Positions 23,294 to 32,118 of a stretch of 64,000 bases of DNA are shown here, piece after piece. The position numbers were made by a program, and so were the translations under genes. The notes beneath the pieces are model-generated. The model was not told the DNA's origin. It saw only the letters and a list, made by a program, of their open reading frames with translations, and did not search any database. Position 1 is the first letter of the stretch. Each line of letters starts with the position of its first letter. Source of the DNA: Nocardia bhagyanarayanae (GTDB lineage: Bacteria > Actinomycetota > Actinomycetes > Mycobacteriales > Mycobacteriaceae). The stretch lies in assembly GCF_006716565.1 (NCBI RefSeq), contig NZ_VFPG01000001.1:5890001-5954000 (forward strand), read 5' to 3'.

Positions 23294-24855
23294 GCCGCAC
23301 CAACCGGTTCAGGCTTCGACGCGTCGACGCCGGGGGTTTCCTCGGCCTCGGTGCCGCCGCTCGCCCGCCAGGCCACCGCGAAGCAAGCGACGTAGATGAT
23401 CGTCTGCGCGACCAGCGTGAAGTACACATTCTCGTTGTAAACCGCGACAACGAGCCAGGCCACGGTGAGCAGCGTGATGTTGCGTTTGCTCCCCCGCATC
23501 AAGCCGGCGTATACCGCGAACATCCACACCGCGCCGACCGCGATGTACACCCACGGCCCGAACGGCGCCCGGAACGAGGCCAGCGTGAGCACCGCCAGCC
23601 AGATGGCGAGGTTCTCGGCCCGGAACCTCGCACCCTCCGCTCCGGCGCGCAGCCGCCGGTGGATCCGCACCGCGGTGACCGCGACCAGGATCACCAGCAG
23701 CAGCGTATAGATGTTGGTGACAAGCCGGGCGGGTCCGGTGGGATCGCCGATATCCCAGCCCATGATGTTCGTCTTGTACGGCAGCCCGTAGGGCGAGTAG
23801 TTGACCAGCTGATTAGCCCGTTCTACGAGGACGAACTCGTGGAACTCGCCGCTGGCCAGCTTCTGCCAGGTGCCGTCGGACAGGAAGTGCCGCCACGGCT
23901 CACGTCCGAAGATGAGTAGTGTCGCGAGCGAATAGATTCCGCCGAACGCCGCGGTCCACACCGCGGGTCGCCAGCGTCGTTGTACGAGCAGATACACCAG
24001 AAGGATCGCCGGTGACACCTTGGCGATGATCGCGAAAGCCAGCGCCGCGCCGCCGAATACGTTGCGCCGCAGATGGAACAGCACCATGGCGCCCGCACCG
24101 CCGACATACAGGATCAGCACGTGGATATTGCCGATCTGCAAGGTCGCCAGGGTCGGCAGGCTGAGCCACACGACCGGCGTCAACGCGGCGAGCACGCCGC
24201 CCTGCTTACCGCCCACCCAGCGGGCGATTCCCAGCATGCCGATCAGCACGATGGCGACGTACAACGAGTAATACAGCGCCCGCAGCGTGCCGAAATCGTG
24301 GCTGAACACGAGCAGCAGCCGCGGTAGCAGCAAGAACGGCGGCGGGTACAGATAAGCGTCGCGATCCTGCGGGAGCACGCTCGGCAGCACCGAATCCGCC
24401 TGCGGGGACTCGTACCGATGCCGGTTGTACAGGTTGGCCGGGTCGTCCTCGGCGACAAGAGCGCCGCTGATATAGCCGGTCAGATGGGACTTCTTCACCA
24501 GGAAGTCGTCCTCGGCCGACAGCGAACTGTCCACATTGTCCGCGTCGAGAATGAACTGCGTCAGCCGGGCGAGCACGAGCACAACTGCGAGGATGGCCAC
24601 GCTCCACAGCACCCGCACGACGATCGGCTTGCTGCGCATCACGTCCCGCCATTCGACGGGCACCGACGGCACGAACAGAACGAACAGCACTGCCGCGCAG
24701 ACGATTCCGAGCAGTGCGGTGGCCGCGCCCGATAATCCGGTGAGCGACAGCGTGATCATCGCGACGGGGACGAGAATGCCAACGACGAACACCGCGTACA
24801 TCGCGGCGTAGTAGTCGAGTGCGCCACGGAACCTGGTCCATGTCCTGGATATCAT
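23290..24855 (-). CDS. GT87-type integral-membrane glycosyltransferase
   Basis: 521 aa with about ten or more hydrophobic segments and large loops rich in aromatic residues (LYPPPFLLLPRLLLVF, NQLVNYSPYG), the arrangement of the DUF2029/GT87 family, which in mycobacteria includes polyprenyl-phosphate-mannose and -arabinose using enzymes. An acidic stretch DADNVDSSLSAEDDF after the third helix lies where GT-C enzymes carry their catalytic Asp. It should act on the outer side of the membrane with a polyprenyl-phosphate sugar as donor. The donor could come from the GT2 enzyme at 30657. Coupled to the FMO gene by a 4-bp overlap. Acceptor unknown, possibly the glycosylated polyketide. Confidence 0.8.
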   Translation of the reverse strand: MISRTWTRFRGALDYYAAMYAVFVVGILVPVAMITLSLTGLSGAATALLGIVCAAVLFVLFVPSVPVEWRDVMRSKPIVVRVLWSVAILAVVLVLARLTQFILDADNVDSSLSAEDDFLVKKSHLTGYISGALVAEDDPANLYNRHRYESPQADSVLPSVLPQDRDAYLYPPPFLLLPRLLLVFSHDFGTLRALYYSLYVAIVLIGMLGIARWVGGKQGGVLAALTPVVWLSLPTLATLQIGNIHVLILYVGGAGAMVLFHLRRNVFGGAALAFAIIAKVSPAILLVYLLVQRRWRPAVWTAAFGGIYSLATLLIFGREPWRHFLSDGTWQKLASGEFHEFVLVERANQLVNYSPYGLPYKTNIMGWDIGDPTGPARLVTNIYTLLLVILVAVTAVRIHRRLRAGAEGARFRAENLAIWLAVLTLASFRAPFGPWVYIAVGAVWMFAVYAGLMRGSKRNITLLTVAWLVVAVYNENVYFTLVAQTIIYVACFAVAWRASGGTEAEETPGVDASKPEPVGAA

Positions 24856-24912
24856 CTACAACCTGCGGCTTTCCAACATCAGCGAGGTCCTGCCCGAGGA
24901 GTCGCGGTGGTC

Positions 24913-26091
24913 TTATCTGGTCCGCGCGCCGACGCGATCGGCGAGCTGCGGAACGACCTGCGCCACCACCTCGTTCGGCGGCGGCGCGTCACGGATATCG
25001 GCCCCTACCTGTTCGGCCGCGGCGCGGAACCCGGGTTCACGCAGCAGCGTCGCGATGGACTCGGCTAGGCCGTTCGTATCGGCTTGCGCGGCCGGGTCTT
25101 CGGCCGCCGAGCCCGCGCCTGCGCGCACGATGCCGCGGGCGTAATCGAATTGGTCGAACATCTGCGGCAGCACCAGTTGTGGCAGCCCATACCAACCGGC
25201 CGTGAGGCCCGTCGTCGAACCACCATGGTGCACAAGGAGATCGCACCCGGGCAGGAACAATTGCAATGGCACCTCTTCGACGACGCGGACGCGCTCGGGC
25301 AACTCACCGACCAGCGCGCGATCGGTGGCGGAGAGCGCGACCACGATCTCGGCGTCCGCGACCTCGGACAGCGACTCGACGATCGCCCGCAGTGGGCGCG
25401 GCCCGGTCAGGCTCAGTGTGCTACCGCCGAGACAGACGGCGACCCGCCTGCGCCCCTGATCGTTTCGATGCCAGTGCGGCAGCGAGCCGGTTCCGTTGAA
25501 CGGAATGAACCGGATCGGCGTGCCGGGTGGCGCGTCCGGCGCCTGCACCCTCGCCGGGCAGATGTCGAGGACCGCAACGGGATCGGCCAGCGCACCACCG
25601 GACTCCGCGACCAATGCCGCGGTGTGTTCGGTGAACGGCCCGCCCGTCGGATCGATACCCCAACGGTGCACCAGCACAGGCAGATCCAGTGCGGCACCGA
25701 GTGCCCTCCCGACGGTCGCCAGCGGGTCGGTGAGGACGACGTCGGCGCCCCAGTCCCTGGCGACGTCGGCGAACACGTCGAGGTACGCGGTCGCGTGGTT
25801 GTGCCAGTTCTGCGCGGCGATATGCCACAGACCTTCACCCGATGCCTGGTCCCGGTCGGCGAACAGCGGTAGCGGGAACATGTTGGGGTTCACCTTGGTA
25901 CGCAGTTCGTCCATCGGCACGTTCAGCGCGGGCAACTCGACGGCGTTCAACCCGGAACGCCGCGCGGTGGCCGTGACGTCGCCGCGCGTGGCGACCAGCA
26001 CGTCGTGACCGGCCAGCCGCAACGCCCAGCAGAACGGCACCATCGCCAGCAGGTGCCCGGACGACGGTACCGGGACGACGAGGAATTTCAT
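24913..26091 (-). CDS. GT1 family glycosyltransferase (EryCIII/DesVII-like)
   Basis: 392 aa; ATG at 26091 (MKFLVVPVPSSGHLLAMVPF) fits the GT-B fold start. The C-terminal half holds the nucleotide-sugar motif PLQLFLPGCDLLVHHGGSTTGLTAGWYGLPQLVLPQMFDQ in segments, with the family HHGG. The N-terminal part has the acceptor-side PSSGHLL. These enzymes attach activated deoxysugars to polyketides in the cytoplasm. The deoxysugar is most likely made by the genes just upstream (27283-30571), since the methyltransferase gene starts only 5 bp before it. No separate P450-like activator gene is present, so it is probably an activator-independent enzyme. Confidence 0.87.
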   Translation of the reverse strand: MKFLVVPVPSSGHLLAMVPFCWALRLAGHDVLVATRGDVTATARRSGLNAVELPALNVPMDELRTKVNPNMFPLPLFADRDQASGEGLWHIAAQNWHNHATAYLDVFADVARDWGADVVLTDPLATVGRALGAALDLPVLVHRWGIDPTGGPFTEHTAALVAESGGALADPVAVLDICPARVQAPDAPPGTPIRFIPFNGTGSLPHWHRNDQGRRRVAVCLGGSTLSLTGPRPLRAIVESLSEVADAEIVVALSATDRALVGELPERVRVVEEVPLQLFLPGCDLLVHHGGSTTGLTAGWYGLPQLVLPQMFDQFDYARGIVRAGAGSAAEDPAAQADTNGLAESIATLLREPGFRAAAEQVGADIRDAPPPNEVVAQVVPQLADRVGARTR

Positions 26092-26096
26092 GCCCT

Positions 26097-27290
26097 TCAC
26101 TCCTTCGGCTTCATCCACTCCATCGGATTGGTATGCCGGGGCACCCATGATGGAGCGGATTGCTCACTGTTGCGGCGCTTTTCGATGACGACGATGTTGT
26201 GGTAAAAGTGCACCGCGCCGATCCACTCGTCGTGCGGGCGGTTCTGCCGCCCCGCATCCTTCTCGAATTCCTGGTGATGCAGCGCGTCGACAAGTGTTTT
26301 GAGGTAGCCGACCGTGGTCGCCGGAGTGTCGAGTTCGGTGCTGCTGCCGCCCCAGCCGGTCCAGTACGAAGTCTGAGTGTCCTCCACCACGTACAACCCG
26401 CCGGGGCGCACGTGGGCGAACAGTGCCTCGAACGAGGCGATCACATCGCCGCTGATATGGCTGCCGTCGTCGATGATGATGTCGAACGGACCGAGCGAAC
26501 CACCGAGTTCCGCGAGGAACGCCGGATCACCCTGGTCGCCTTGCAGGGGCTGCAACCGCGGTTCGGCGATGCCGGACTTGTCGAAGTAGTCCAGCCCGTA
26601 CACCATGCCGCGGCGGAAGTACTGCTTCCACATGCGCAACGAGGCGCCGCCCACGTTCGGCGCTTGGTAGCCGCCGATGCCGAGCTCCAGCACCCGCACG
26701 CGACTGTTGCGCAGCGGCGCGAAATGCCGCTCGTAGTGCTGGGTGTACCAGTGGCCGCCCCACTTGTCCGAACCGAATCGCAGCGACAGCGCGCCGAGGT
26801 CGTAATGGCGTGTGGCGCAGGCGGTCACAATGCCATCGGCGGCACGCGCGGCGGCATCGCGGGCCATCCGCCACGGGTCGTCCGGTGCGAAACTGCCCGG
26901 TCCCGGCTCGTCCTTCAACGCGATCGCGCGGGTGCCGATCTCGGCGTCCGGCGGCCCGTACACCGCGCGCAGCAACTCCACCAGGTCCTGCCGCACCACC
27001 AGCCACGGATCCTCCTGGGTGCCGGGGGTGATGGCGGGGTCCTCGGCGCCGAAGGTGACCAGATAATCCAGTTGCTTACCCTCGTTGGTCAACTCGAACA
27101 CCGCCGTGACCGGCTGACTCGGCGGCACGCCCTCGCGGGCCCGCCACGCGATTTCCTTCAGCACCGCGTCGATCACGGTTTCGGTGCCGATCTCGCCGAG
27201 TCGCGCCGCCGTCTCCTCGTAGACCCCGTCCGCGATAGAGATCAATTGCGCGGCAAGGAGATTCTCGTCGTTCAGGTTCACGTCATCCAT
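26097..27290 (-). CDS. Sugar O-methyltransferase, MycE-like
   Basis: 397 aa with the start at 27290 (MDDVNLNDENLLAA). An N-terminal helical domain of about 180 residues is followed by the SAM domain: YDLGALSLRFGSDKWGGHWYTQHYE, VRVLELGIGGYQAPNVGG, SLRMWKQYF, GLDYFDKS, FDIIIDDGSHIS, GGLYVVEDTQTSYW. These are the hallmarks of the MycE, OleY and ElmM family, metal-dependent methyltransferases acting on deoxysugar hydroxyls already attached to a polyketide. The paired Asp in IIDDGSH is the expected metal site. It overlaps the epimerase/reductase gene by 8 bp and precedes the GT1 gene, fitting methylation of the cluster's sugar. Confidence 0.85.
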   Translation of the reverse strand: MDDVNLNDENLLAAQLISIADGVYEETAARLGEIGTETVIDAVLKEIAWRAREGVPPSQPVTAVFELTNEGKQLDYLVTFGAEDPAITPGTQEDPWLVVRQDLVELLRAVYGPPDAEIGTRAIALKDEPGPGSFAPDDPWRMARDAAARAADGIVTACATRHYDLGALSLRFGSDKWGGHWYTQHYERHFAPLRNSRVRVLELGIGGYQAPNVGGASLRMWKQYFRRGMVYGLDYFDKSGIAEPRLQPLQGDQGDPAFLAELGGSLGPFDIIIDDGSHISGDVIASFEALFAHVRPGGLYVVEDTQTSYWTGWGGSSTELDTPATTVGYLKTLVDALHHQEFEKDAGRQNRPHDEWIGAVHFYHNIVVIEKRRNSEQSAPSWVPRHTNPMEWMKPKE

Positions 27291-28230
27291 CCGTTCCGCC
27301 GGTGGCCACCGGCCTCGCTTCATCGATCAGGCGCACCCCTTCGGCCACGAGCATGGCTCGAACCATGCCGCGGAAATCCACCGAAGGCCGCCATCCCGTC
27401 CGCTCGCGCAACCGCCCCGCGTCGCCGACCAGCGGCTGCCGGTGGCGGGTCAGCACGGAAGGGCGTTCGCGGACGTGTTCTCGCCAATCCAGTCCGGCCA
27501 TGCCGAACGCGGCCGCGCAGAATTCCGCGACCGTGTGATACTCACCGGTCGCGACCACGAAGTCGTCCGGTTCGTCGAGCGCGAGGATCCGGATCATCGC
27601 CTCGACGTAGTCCGGCGCGTATCCCCAGTCCGCGCCCGCGTCGAGCCGGCCGAGCACCAGCTCGTCCGCCGCGCCCCGCTGAATCCGGGCGACCGCTCGC
27701 ACGATCTTGCGGGTGACGAATTTCTCGGCCCGCAAGGGTGATTCGTGGTTGAACATGATCCCGGTCGACACGAACACACCGCGCGCTCGATAGACCTGGC
27801 AGGCCAATAGCCCCGCGGCCTTGCTCACCCCGTAGATCGAATGCGGCCGCAACCCGCTGTCCTCGTCCCGGACCGTGCCGTCGCCGGGTCCGAACACATG
27901 TGAGGAGGCCGCGTAGAAGAGCCGGGTGCCGGTCTCATAGCGTTCGATCGCCTCCGCGAAGTGCTGCACCGAAAGCGTGTTCACTCGGTGTGAGTCGCGG
28001 GCCAGCTCACGCGAATCCACCGGCGGATCCTCCGAGGAATGCTGGACAGCCGCGAGCAAGTACACCTGCCGCGGTCGCTCGTCCGCGATCAGCCGCGCGA
28101 CCGATTGCGCGTCGGTGATGTCGACCGGCCCCGCGCGGCTGAGCGGGAAGACCTCGTGGCCACGCGCGCCGAGCAGATTTGTCAGCAGTGTGCCGTCCTG
28201 CCCCGACGCGCCCGTGACGACGACGGTCAT
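27283..28230 (-). CDS. NAD-dependent sugar epimerase/reductase, paralogue of GDP-mannose dehydratase
   Basis: 315 aa beginning MTVVVTGASGQDGTLL. It is clearly related to the GMD encoded at 29549 (GIMFNHESPLRAEKFVTRKIVRA, GADWGYAPDYVEAM, FVVATGEYHTVAEF) but shorter at the start. The YxxxK pair is kept (YGVSKAAG), while the GMD segment SSSELYG reads ASSHVFG, so the Glu that drives dehydration is missing. That argues against a second dehydratase and for reduction or epimerisation of the 4-keto sugar, as in RMD or GDP-fucose synthase-type steps. It overlaps the O-methyltransferase by 8 bp and follows the C-methyltransferase by 1 bp. Confidence 0.8.
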   Translation of the reverse strand: MTVVVTGASGQDGTLLTNLLGARGHEVFPLSRAGPVDITDAQSVARLIADERPRQVYLLAAVQHSSEDPPVDSRELARDSHRVNTLSVQHFAEAIERYETGTRLFYAASSHVFGPGDGTVRDEDSGLRPHSIYGVSKAAGLLACQVYRARGVFVSTGIMFNHESPLRAEKFVTRKIVRAVARIQRGAADELVLGRLDAGADWGYAPDYVEAMIRILALDEPDDFVVATGEYHTVAEFCAAAFGMAGLDWREHVRERPSVLTRHRQPLVGDAGRLRERTGWRPSVDFRGMVRAMLVAEGVRLIDEARPVATGGTDG

Positions 28231-28231
28231 C

Positions 28232-29500
28232 TCACACCACCTCGAGCTCCGGCAGTGGGAATACGAGATGCCCACCGGCGGAGCGGAACTCGCGTTCCCG
28301 CTCGACCATCATCGAGCGGAAATGCCAGGGCAGAACGAAGTACTGGTCCGGCGCCTGCTCGCGCGCCCGCGCCTCGGAAACGATCGGGATGCCGGTGCCC
28401 GGGGTGAACTTGTCGAACTTGTCGTCGTTGACCTCCGCGATGCACGGCAGGTCCGACGGCCCGATCCCGCAGTGCTGCAACAGCACATTGCCCTTGGTGG
28501 ATGCGCCGTAGCCGAGCGTGCGTAGCCCGGCGTGCTTGGACCGGTCGAAGAACTCCCTGACCCGTTCCCGATGCTGGTCGACCCGCTTCGCGAAGTCGGC
28601 GTAGATCTCCGGTGTGTGCAGGCCGAGACCGGCCTCCTCGGTGCGCATCCGCGCCAACTCGCCCGCGTCGGCGACGGTCGGGGCGCCCTGCTTGCCCAGC
28701 GTCAGCGCGAAACTGCCGCCGTTGATGGTGTTGCGTTCCACCTCCAACACCACGAAGCCACACCTGCGCGCCATCCACTCGATCTGATCGAGGGTGTAGT
28801 ACTCGAGGTGCTCGTGGCAGATGGTGTCGTAGGACGTGGTGGCCAGCATGGCGGGCAGATAGCTCTGTTCCAGCACCCAGATGCCGTCATCGGTCAGGGT
28901 GGCGTGCACGTCGCGCATGAACTCCAGCGGGCTCGGCACGTCGTAGAACATGGCGATCGAGGTGATCACCTTGGCGCGCCTGCCGTTCAAGAGCGAAGCG
29001 GCCAGCTCGCGGGAGAAGTAGCCGGTCGACAACCGCACATGCGGGGGGTAGAACTCCCGGAACTTCTCCCCCAGCGGATCGATGCCCACCACGGTCATGG
29101 CGTCGGCCGGGTACCACTTCAGCAGCGTCGCATCGTTGCTGCCGATATCGATCACCACATCGTCGGGTCCGAGGTCGACCCGCTCTTGGATCCGCGACAC
29201 CCGACGACCGAGATGATCGATCATCGAGCGATTCAAGCCCGAGCGGTATCCATAACCGGCGGAATACATTTCGTCGAAGTTCGCGGTGTGCCGCAACTGC
29301 ACGAGTCCGCATTCCTCGGCTCCGGTGCGCACACAGCGCACCAGCTCCAACGGATACCGCGGCACCCCGCCCGGGTCCGTGGCCGGAAACACCCCGGTCA
29401 AGGCCATCGTGCCGAGATCGACTACCGTTTCCAGCCGGGTGTTCTCACACACCCGGCAGCGTTCGATTCGGCATGATCGGGGCCCTGCGTGGTTACGCAC
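28232..29500 (-). CDS. Sugar C-methyltransferase (NovU/TylCIII/TcaB9 family)
   Basis: 422 aa from a GTG with AGGAGG 5 nt upstream. N-terminal zinc-binding domain with CRVCEN and a downstream Cys pair region (VRCVRTGAEECGLVQL), central SAM domain with VVIDIGSNDATLL, catalytic block ICHEHLEYYTLDQIEW (His-Glu-His-x2-Tyr as in TcaB9), then the C-terminal domain with GYGASTKGNVLLQHCGI. The family adds a methyl branch to C3 of 4-keto-deoxy nucleotide sugars. Together with GMD it predicts a branched 6-deoxysugar derived from GDP-mannose. This would be a less common use of the family, which is best known on dTDP sugars. Confidence 0.88.
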   Translation of the reverse strand: MRNHAGPRSCRIERCRVCENTRLETVVDLGTMALTGVFPATDPGGVPRYPLELVRCVRTGAEECGLVQLRHTANFDEMYSAGYGYRSGLNRSMIDHLGRRVSRIQERVDLGPDDVVIDIGSNDATLLKWYPADAMTVVGIDPLGEKFREFYPPHVRLSTGYFSRELAASLLNGRRAKVITSIAMFYDVPSPLEFMRDVHATLTDDGIWVLEQSYLPAMLATTSYDTICHEHLEYYTLDQIEWMARRCGFVVLEVERNTINGGSFALTLGKQGAPTVADAGELARMRTEEAGLGLHTPEIYADFAKRVDQHRERVREFFDRSKHAGLRTLGYGASTKGNVLLQHCGIGPSDLPCIAEVNDDKFDKFTPGTGIPIVSEARAREQAPDQYFVLPWHFRSMMVEREREFRSAGGHLVFPLPELEVV

Positions 29501-29548
29501 GCTGCCTCCTCCGGGCCTGACCTCTCATGCCGTGTTCAATCTCTTCCG

Positions 29549-30571
29549 TCACGCGTTCTCCCAATCGTGGGCGACCATCAACTGCACCAACTCCGCGAAA
29601 CTCGTCTTCGGCTCCCACCCGAGCTTCTCCTTGGCCTTGCGTGGATCGCCGGTCAAGTGGTGTACCTCGGCGGGCCGGAAGTAGGTGGGATCCACTTCGA
29701 CGAGCACCCGCGAGGTGCGCCGGTCGATCCCCTTCTCGTCGAGTCCTGTTCCCTCCCAAATCAATTCGACACCGGTTGCCGAGAACGCCACCTCGCACAG
29801 CTCCCGGACACTGTGCGTTTCCCCGGTCGCGATGACGTAGTCGTCGGGCTCCGGCTGCTGGAGCATCAGCCACATCGCCTCGACGTACTCCTTGGCATAA
29901 CCCCAGTCCCGTCGCGCGTCCAGGTTGCCGACGAAGAGCCGATCCTGTTTCCCCTGGGCGATCCGCACCGCACCGCGAGTCACCTTCCTGGTAACGAACA
30001 CCTCTCCGCGCCTCGGGGATTCATGGTTGAACAAGGTCCCGTTGACCGTGTACATCCCGTAGGCCTCACGATGGTTCACGGTGATCCAGTACGCGTAGAG
30101 CTTCGCGACCGCATACGGCGAGCGCGGATGGAACGGCGTGTCCTCACTGAGTGCGACATCGTGCAAGCCGCCGTACAACTCCGACGACGATGCCTGGTAG
30201 AACTTGGTCGCGATGCCGGTCTTGCGGATCGCGTCCAGGATCCGCAGGGTGCCGATCGCATTGGTCTCCGCGGTGAATTCCGGTATCTGGAACGAGATGT
30301 GCACATGCGACTGCGCACCGAGGTTGTAGATCTCGCTCGGCCGCACACCCTCCAGAATCCGGTTGAGACTGCTGGAATCCATGAGATCGCCGTAGTGGAG
30401 AAACAACCGGCGTTGCGAATGCCTTTCGGAATAAAGGTGGTCGATACGATCGGTATTGAAATTCGACGCACGCCTGACTATTCCGTGAACCTCATACCCT
30501 TGCTGCAACAGGAATTCGGTCAGATATGACCCGTCCTGGCCGGTGATGCCGGTTATCAAAGCTTTCCTCAT
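29549..30571 (-). CDS. gmd: GDP-mannose 4,6-dehydratase
   Basis: 340 aa. All family hallmarks are present: [63 protein letters not shown], catalytic ASSSELYG and [32 protein letters not shown] and [12 protein letters not shown]. It converts GDP-D-mannose to GDP-4-keto-6-deoxymannose in the cytoplasm, the first step to GDP-linked 6-deoxysugars. ATG at 30571 chosen over a TTG one codon earlier. It starts the leftward sugar operon and is divergent from the GT2 gene, with 85 bp between the starts. Confidence 0.93.
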   Translation of the reverse strand: MRKALITGITGQDGSYLTEFLLQQGYEVHGIVRRASNFNTDRIDHLYSERHSQRRLFLHYGDLMDSSSLNRILEGVRPSEIYNLGAQSHVHISFQIPEFTAETNAIGTLRILDAIRKTGIATKFYQASSSELYGGLHDVALSEDTPFHPRSPYAVAKLYAYWITVNHREAYGMYTVNGTLFNHESPRRGEVFVTRKVTRGAVRIAQGKQDRLFVGNLDARRDWGYAKEYVEAMWLMLQQPEPDDYVIATGETHSVRELCEVAFSATGVELIWEGTGLDEKGIDRRTSRVLVEVDPTYFRPAEVHHLTGDPRKAKEKLGWEPKTSFAELVQLMVAHDWENA

Positions 30572-30656
30572 CAAACCTCCAACCAGAGACTAGCGGTTCT
30601 CGAAATCACGGGCAATACCTATGTTTCGGTCGCCGAACGTACTAAAATTTGGTCGC

Positions 30657-31415
30657 ATGAGTACGGCCTCCGTGAGAACTCTGATAATAATTCCGACGTA
30701 CAACGAGCGTCGCAACGTCGGGCCGTTGCTCGCTCAAATACTCGACCAGGGCACCGATTTCGATGTGCTCTTCGTCGACGACAACTCCCCCGACGGCACC
30801 GGTGATCTGCTGGAAGAGCTGGCCGAGGAGAACGCCCCGCGCATTCATGTGCTGCACAGGCCGGGTCGTCAGGGCGTCGGCTCCGCGCACCAAGCCGGCA
30901 TTCGATGGGCCTATTCCGAGGGATACGACGACATCATCACGATGGATTCGGATTTCGCGCATCCGCCGTCGTATCTGCCCGCCCTGCGCGCCGCCGCGGC
31001 CGGTTTCGACATCGTGATCGGATCGCGGTATCTCAAAGAGGACAGCCTGGCCGACTGGACTCCCTTCCGTAAGCTCCTCACCCGGGTCGGGCATTTCCTC
31101 ACAGTGACACTGTTGCGGATGCCCTACGATGCCACGGGTGCTTTCCGATACTACCGGCTCGGCACCGTTCCGGTCGGCGCTTTCGACCGCGTGCGGTCCA
31201 CCGGATACTCGTTCTTCTTCGAAAGCCTCTACATCATGAATGCCAACGGTTTCCGTATCCAGCAGATACCGATTCACGTGCTCAACCGCACGGCGGGTGC
31301 GTCGAAGATGCGCACCCGCGACGTGGCGACCAGTGTTCGATTCCTGCTCGTGCTGTGTGCGGAGAAGTACCTCCGGCCGAGCAAACATCGCATCAGTTCG
31401 CCTGCCCGCCATTGA
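30657..31415 (+). CDS. Polyprenol-phosphate mannosyltransferase-like GT2
   Basis: 252 aa from the ATG at 30657. GT-A fold motifs: LIIIPTYNERRNVGPLL, VLFVDDNSPDGTGDLLEEL, GVGSAHQAGIRWAYSEGYDDIITMDSDFAHPP in segments (the DSD holds the metal), and IVIGSRYLKED. It matches the soluble DPM1/Ppm1 catalytic domain and lacks C-terminal membrane helices. Such enzymes load mannose from GDP-mannose onto polyprenyl phosphate at the inner membrane face. The product would feed GT-C enzymes like the GT87 protein here, perhaps after flipping by the GtrA-like protein. It is the only plus-strand gene inside the leftward block, and its 3' end overlaps the next gene's end by 23 bp. Confidence 0.85.
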   Translation: MSTASVRTLIIIPTYNERRNVGPLLAQILDQGTDFDVLFVDDNSPDGTGDLLEELAEENAPRIHVLHRPGRQGVGSAHQAGIRWAYSEGYDDIITMDSDFAHPPSYLPALRAAAAGFDIVIGSRYLKEDSLADWTPFRKLLTRVGHFLTVTLLRMPYDATGAFRYYRLGTVPVGAFDRVRSTGYSFFFESLYIMNANGFRIQQIPIHVLNRTAGASKMRTRDVATSVRFLLVLCAEKYLRPSKHRISSPARH

Positions 31416-32118
31416 TCCGCCTCCTCGAAAGCCAGTCGATCACCGCCGCCGCGTCCGGCCAATCGGACTCGGTGGCGGTGGCCGGGAATTGGTCGTCGAC
31501 GTAGTCCTTGGCGAACTCCGACCGCGACCCCACCGCGTCCCGCACCTCGGCCAGCGTCACGGCGGTTCGCGCGCCCACCTCGCGCAGACCGGTGCCGTTC
31601 GCGTGGCCGGCGATCCATTCGGCGCACCATTCCACGGGGGCGAAGCTCTGCCGGGATCGCCCGCTGGCGAAGACCGGACGATCGGCCGCCATATCCGCCA
31701 GCACACCCTTGCGGTAGTCGCCGCCGTACATCGGGCCGAGCCGGACGATGAAAGTGTCTGCGCCGGTACACAACTGCTCGGCGGCGGCGCGATTGCGGCC
31801 GTACACGGTGTCGAGCTGGGTCCGGGCCGAGATGCTGCTGATCTGGACGAACCTGTCCCACGTCCACTCATCGCGCAGCCGCTCGGTCCCGGCGACGGTC
31901 CGATCCCGGTCGGCTGCCGGATTATGTTCTGCCCAAAAGCGTTTCGACGGGCACGCGGCATTGACAAGCACGTCGTAGCCGCCCGCGGTGCGCAGCCGCT
32001 CGTGATTCGCGCGGACCACGGGCACCACCTCGTAGTCGCGGTGCCTGCCGAATGCCTCGACCAGCACCGCGCCCACATAGCCGGCGGCGCCGACGACGGC
32101 CACCCTCAGCCGGGACAT
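31393..32118 (-). CDS. NAD-dependent epimerase/reductase-like protein
   Basis: 241 aa starting MSRLRVAVVGAAGYVGAVLVEAFG, a clear Rossmann GxxGxxG of extended SDRs. The catalytic region reads QISSISARTQLDTVYGRNRAAAEQL: the Ser block and Tyr are there but Lys of YxxxK is Arg. It is short for the family, with a reduced C-terminal substrate domain. Such sequences occur as 4-ketoreductases or as non-catalytic relatives. Its start shares one base with the cupin stop (TGATG), so it is translated with it and probably works on the same sugar. Function tentative. Confidence 0.7.
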   Translation of the reverse strand: MSRLRVAVVGAAGYVGAVLVEAFGRHRDYEVVPVVRANHERLRTAGGYDVLVNAACPSKRFWAEHNPAADRDRTVAGTERLRDEWTWDRFVQISSISARTQLDTVYGRNRAAAEQLCTGADTFIVRLGPMYGGDYRKGVLADMAADRPVFASGRSRQSFAPVEWCAEWIAGHANGTGLREVGARTAVTLAEVRDAVGSRSEFAKDYVDDQFPATATESDWPDAAAVIDWLSRRRINGGQAN

